From Clostridiales bacterium (GTDB taxonomy: Bacteria; Bacillota; Clostridia; Saccharofermentanales; Saccharofermentanaceae): a DNA stretch of 64,000 bases. The notes beneath the pieces were generated by a model, which was not told where the DNA came from, ran no database searches, and saw nothing but the letters and a program-made list of their open reading frames with translations. Position 1 is the first letter of the stretch; each line of letters starts with the position of its first letter. Below are positions 62,566-64,000 of the stretch, piece by piece. A program made the translations under genes and the position numbers. The stretch spans positions 62,001 through 126,000 of the forward strand of contig JAGAXM010000017.1 in NCBI GenBank assembly GCA_017940895.1, given 5' to 3'.

Positions 62566-62572
62566 TAAGAAA

Positions 62573-63877
62573 ATGAAAAACATTACCAAAAAGATTACAG
62601 CATTTATGATGGCAACAGCGCTCCTGTCAACAGCATGCACAAGACAGACCACACGTGAGCAGGAAAGAAATAACCGTAATATCGATGTGGAGTTTAATAC
62701 TACGATAGACTATTCCGATCTGGAGCAGTGTTCGTACAATGAGAATCAGTTATCTGATGACTATAATGCATATTGTTTTGCTATGATGTCTCAGGTACTG
62801 GCGAATGAAGCCTCTGATTCTAATGTTATGATTTCTCCGGCTTCTATTATGTTTGCTCTTGATATGACTTCTGCAGGTGCAAACGGAGAGACTTTACGAC
62901 AGATTGTTGATCTGTTCTCTGAAGGAGCTGATCCTTTGGAGCAGCATGCATTTGCGGCTGCCATGATGGACCGTATAAACGAATCTGAAGACGTTGAATT
63001 CAGTTGTGCTAATGCCGTATGGGCAAATGAGACTTTCTTGTCATCCGGATTTAATCCTGATTATGAAGATTATATTCAGGAATACTTTGATGCCGAGATT
63101 AATGAAGAGGCTTTCGGACCCGCTACTGTAAGTGAGATCAATGACTGGGTGGATGAGCATACGAGTGGCATGATCGACCAAGTCCTTGATCAGATCGATC
63201 CTGAAACAGCGGCTGTACTTGTTAATGCTATTGCTTTCGAAGGTGAGTGGGCATCACAGTACGAAGACTATGAAGTTAATGAGATGGATTTTACTAATGC
63301 CGACGGACAGACTTCTACAGTTCAAATGCTCTGCCGCACAGAGAATTTTTACTTCGAGAATGCTGAGGCAACAGGATTCATTAACTACTATGAGGGCGGA
63401 CAGTATGCATTCCTCGTAATGCTTCCTACTGATGAGAGTGTATCCGCTAACGAGTTCCTTATGAACTTTGACGGTGATGACTATGCTGAATTTGTAAGCA
63501 GCAGAACAAATGAGTATGACGTATATACTAGACTTCCCGAGTTTGAGTATGACTACGACACAAATCTCAACGATGTTCTTGAAGCTCTCGGTGTTGAGAC
63601 AGCTTTCGATGAGGATGACGCTGACTTCAGTGGTATCGCGATCCCTGACAACGGATTAAACCTGTGCATAAGTGATGTTATCCATAAGACACACATCGAG
63701 CTCGACCGTAACGGTACAAGAGCGGCTGCAGTTACGGTTGTATTGATGGATGCTGCAGGTTGCCCTATGCCTGATGAGACACAGATCAGAGAAGTTTACT
63801 GTGACAGACCTTTCGCATATGCGATCGTTGATACTTCCACAATGAATCCGATCTTCCTCGGCACATATAACGGTTGA
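62573..63877 (+). CDS. serpin (serine protease inhibitor), lipoprotein
   Basis: A 434-residue secreted serpin. The N terminus is a lipoprotein-type signal (ALLSTAC, Cys22) and an acidic linker. Serpin landmarks are SNVMISPASIMFALDMTSAGANGETL (split in the sequence around 83-108), VLVNAIAFEGEW (~213-224), the hinge NGTRAAAVT (Gly381, Thr382, Ala384-386), CDRPFAYAI and the final NPIFLGTYN. Counting from Gly381 as P15 puts P1-P1' at Ala395-Gly396, suggesting elastase- or subtilisin-like target proteases. It would act at the cell surface, shielding the cell from host, rival or own proteases. A strong terminator follows. AGGAGGG site, possibly hidden in a hairpin. Confidence 0.92.
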   Translation: MKNITKKITAFMMATALLSTACTRQTTREQERNNRNIDVEFNTTIDYSDLEQCSYNENQLSDDYNAYCFAMMSQVLANEASDSNVMISPASIMFALDMTSAGANGETLRQIVDLFSEGADPLEQHAFAAAMMDRINESEDVEFSCANAVWANETFLSSGFNPDYEDYIQEYFDAEINEEAFGPATVSEINDWVDEHTSGMIDQVLDQIDPETAAVLVNAIAFEGEWASQYEDYEVNEMDFTNADGQTSTVQMLCRTENFYFENAEATGFINYYEGGQYAFLVMLPTDESVSANEFLMNFDGDDYAEFVSSRTNEYDVYTRLPEFEYDYDTNLNDVLEALGVETAFDEDDADFSGIAIPDNGLNLCISDVIHKTHIELDRNGTRAAAVTVVLMDAAGCPMPDETQIREVYCDRPFAYAIVDTSTMNPIFLGTYNG

Positions 63878-63902
63878 TGTAATTAGGGGCGGATATAGAA
63901 GA

Positions 63903-63931
63903 AACGCAAGGCTCAATGCCTTGCGTTTTTT
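63903..63931. terminator. terminator after the serpin gene, shared with the converging gene
   Basis: A perfect 10-bp stem (AACGCAAGGC with GCCTTGCGTT) with a 5-base loop at 63903-63927, followed by TTTTT. It lies between two converging genes; on the minus strand the tail is only GTTTCTTC, so it acts mainly for the serpin. Confidence 0.88.
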
Positions 63932-63937
63932 AATGTA

Positions 63938-64000
63938 TCAGTTAACTATGTTCGCACATTCCTCGCCGGCGGTTATCTTCTTTACGTTATCTACCGTTGT
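63938..64000 (-). CDS. C-terminal end of a minus-strand gene (partial)
   Basis: On the minus strand the frame is open from the window edge to a TGA at 63940-63938, giving 20 residues ending TAGEECANIVN. Its position just beyond the serpin terminator and its codon use fit a real gene end. The product cannot be named from this fragment. Confidence 0.45.
   Translation of the reverse strand, partial: TTVDNVKKITAGEECANIVN

Noticed and set aside
1..64000. tRNA genes, rRNA genes, CRISPR arrays, insertion sequences or prophage
   Set aside because: Spacers are mostly under 160 bases; no cloverleaf-like T-loop, repeat array, transposase or integrase motif was seen on reading. A tRNAscan or repeat search was not possible here.

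Overview
The window looks like chromosomal DNA from an anaerobic, monoderm member of the class Clostridia (Bacillota), probably a gut or rumen relative of Lachnospiraceae/Oscillospiraceae; the species cannot be fixed from sequence alone. The clues are the IspH-ribosomal protein S1 fusion downstream of cmk, an ACT-domain PheB-type protein beside homoserine dehydrogenase, ScpA/ScpB, the pyrH-frr-uppS-cdsA-dxr-rseP cluster, many Gram-positive-type lipoproteins, strong GGAGG ribosome binding sites and a GH5 cellulase relic. Genes are packed tightly with many 1-8 base overlaps. I saw no rRNA, tRNA, CRISPR array, transposase or phage gene. The only gene-free stretch over 300 bases (about 9131-9762) is filled by the GH5 relic.

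Layout. 2-880: end of a GGDEF protein. 882-1847 (-): MraY-type transferase. 1935-9121 (+): argS, M3 peptidase, RsmF-like methyltransferase, rdgB, ACT protein, hom; then a GH5 pseudogene and a zinc-ribbon membrane protein. 11145-13918 (-): glutamine synthetase with a long C-terminal extension plus a CmpB-like membrane protein. 14016-16057: membrane protein and malic enzyme. 16159-21811: an apparent surface-polysaccharide O-acylation locus (Gfo/Idh/MocA oxidoreductase, DUF4214-SGNH protein, MBOAT acyltransferase, AlgJ/AlgX-like protein, small lipoprotein). 21837-30805: ileS, M50 protease, scpAB, RpiR regulator, cmk, ispH-rpsA. 30932-31366 (-): mscL. 31490-41977: pyrH-frr-uppS-cdsA-dxr-rseP, then Ppx/GppA, ppk1 and an aldose epimerase. 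42060-45988 (-): gltX-glnS-DUF975. 46071-53981: a dehydroquinate-synthase-like protein, an M28-like lipoprotein, a DUF3048 lipoprotein, a PP2C-like membrane protein with an SH3 domain, an M18 aminopeptidase and an amidohydrolase. 53990-58962: a two-gene ABC exporter and murD. 59013-63877: two sensor-like membrane proteins (one fused to an MFS domain), a sigma-region-2-like membrane protein and a lipoprotein serpin. The window ends in the tail of a minus-strand gene.

Most of the window is housekeeping: translation, isoprenoid/cell-wall lipid supply, chromosome segregation, polyphosphate metabolism. The unusual content is a set of proteins that keep an enzyme fold but have lost catalytic or metal residues (DHQS-like 46071, M28-like 47128, PP2C-like 49794, the GH5 relic), the 59013-63877 surface-sensing/serpin module, a lysine-rich tail on Ppk1, and three transcription-unit starts where an extended -10 element lies 6-7 bases before an ATG with no Shine-Dalgarno, which suggests leaderless mRNAs. 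Functional statements rest on motif recognition by eye; no database search was run.
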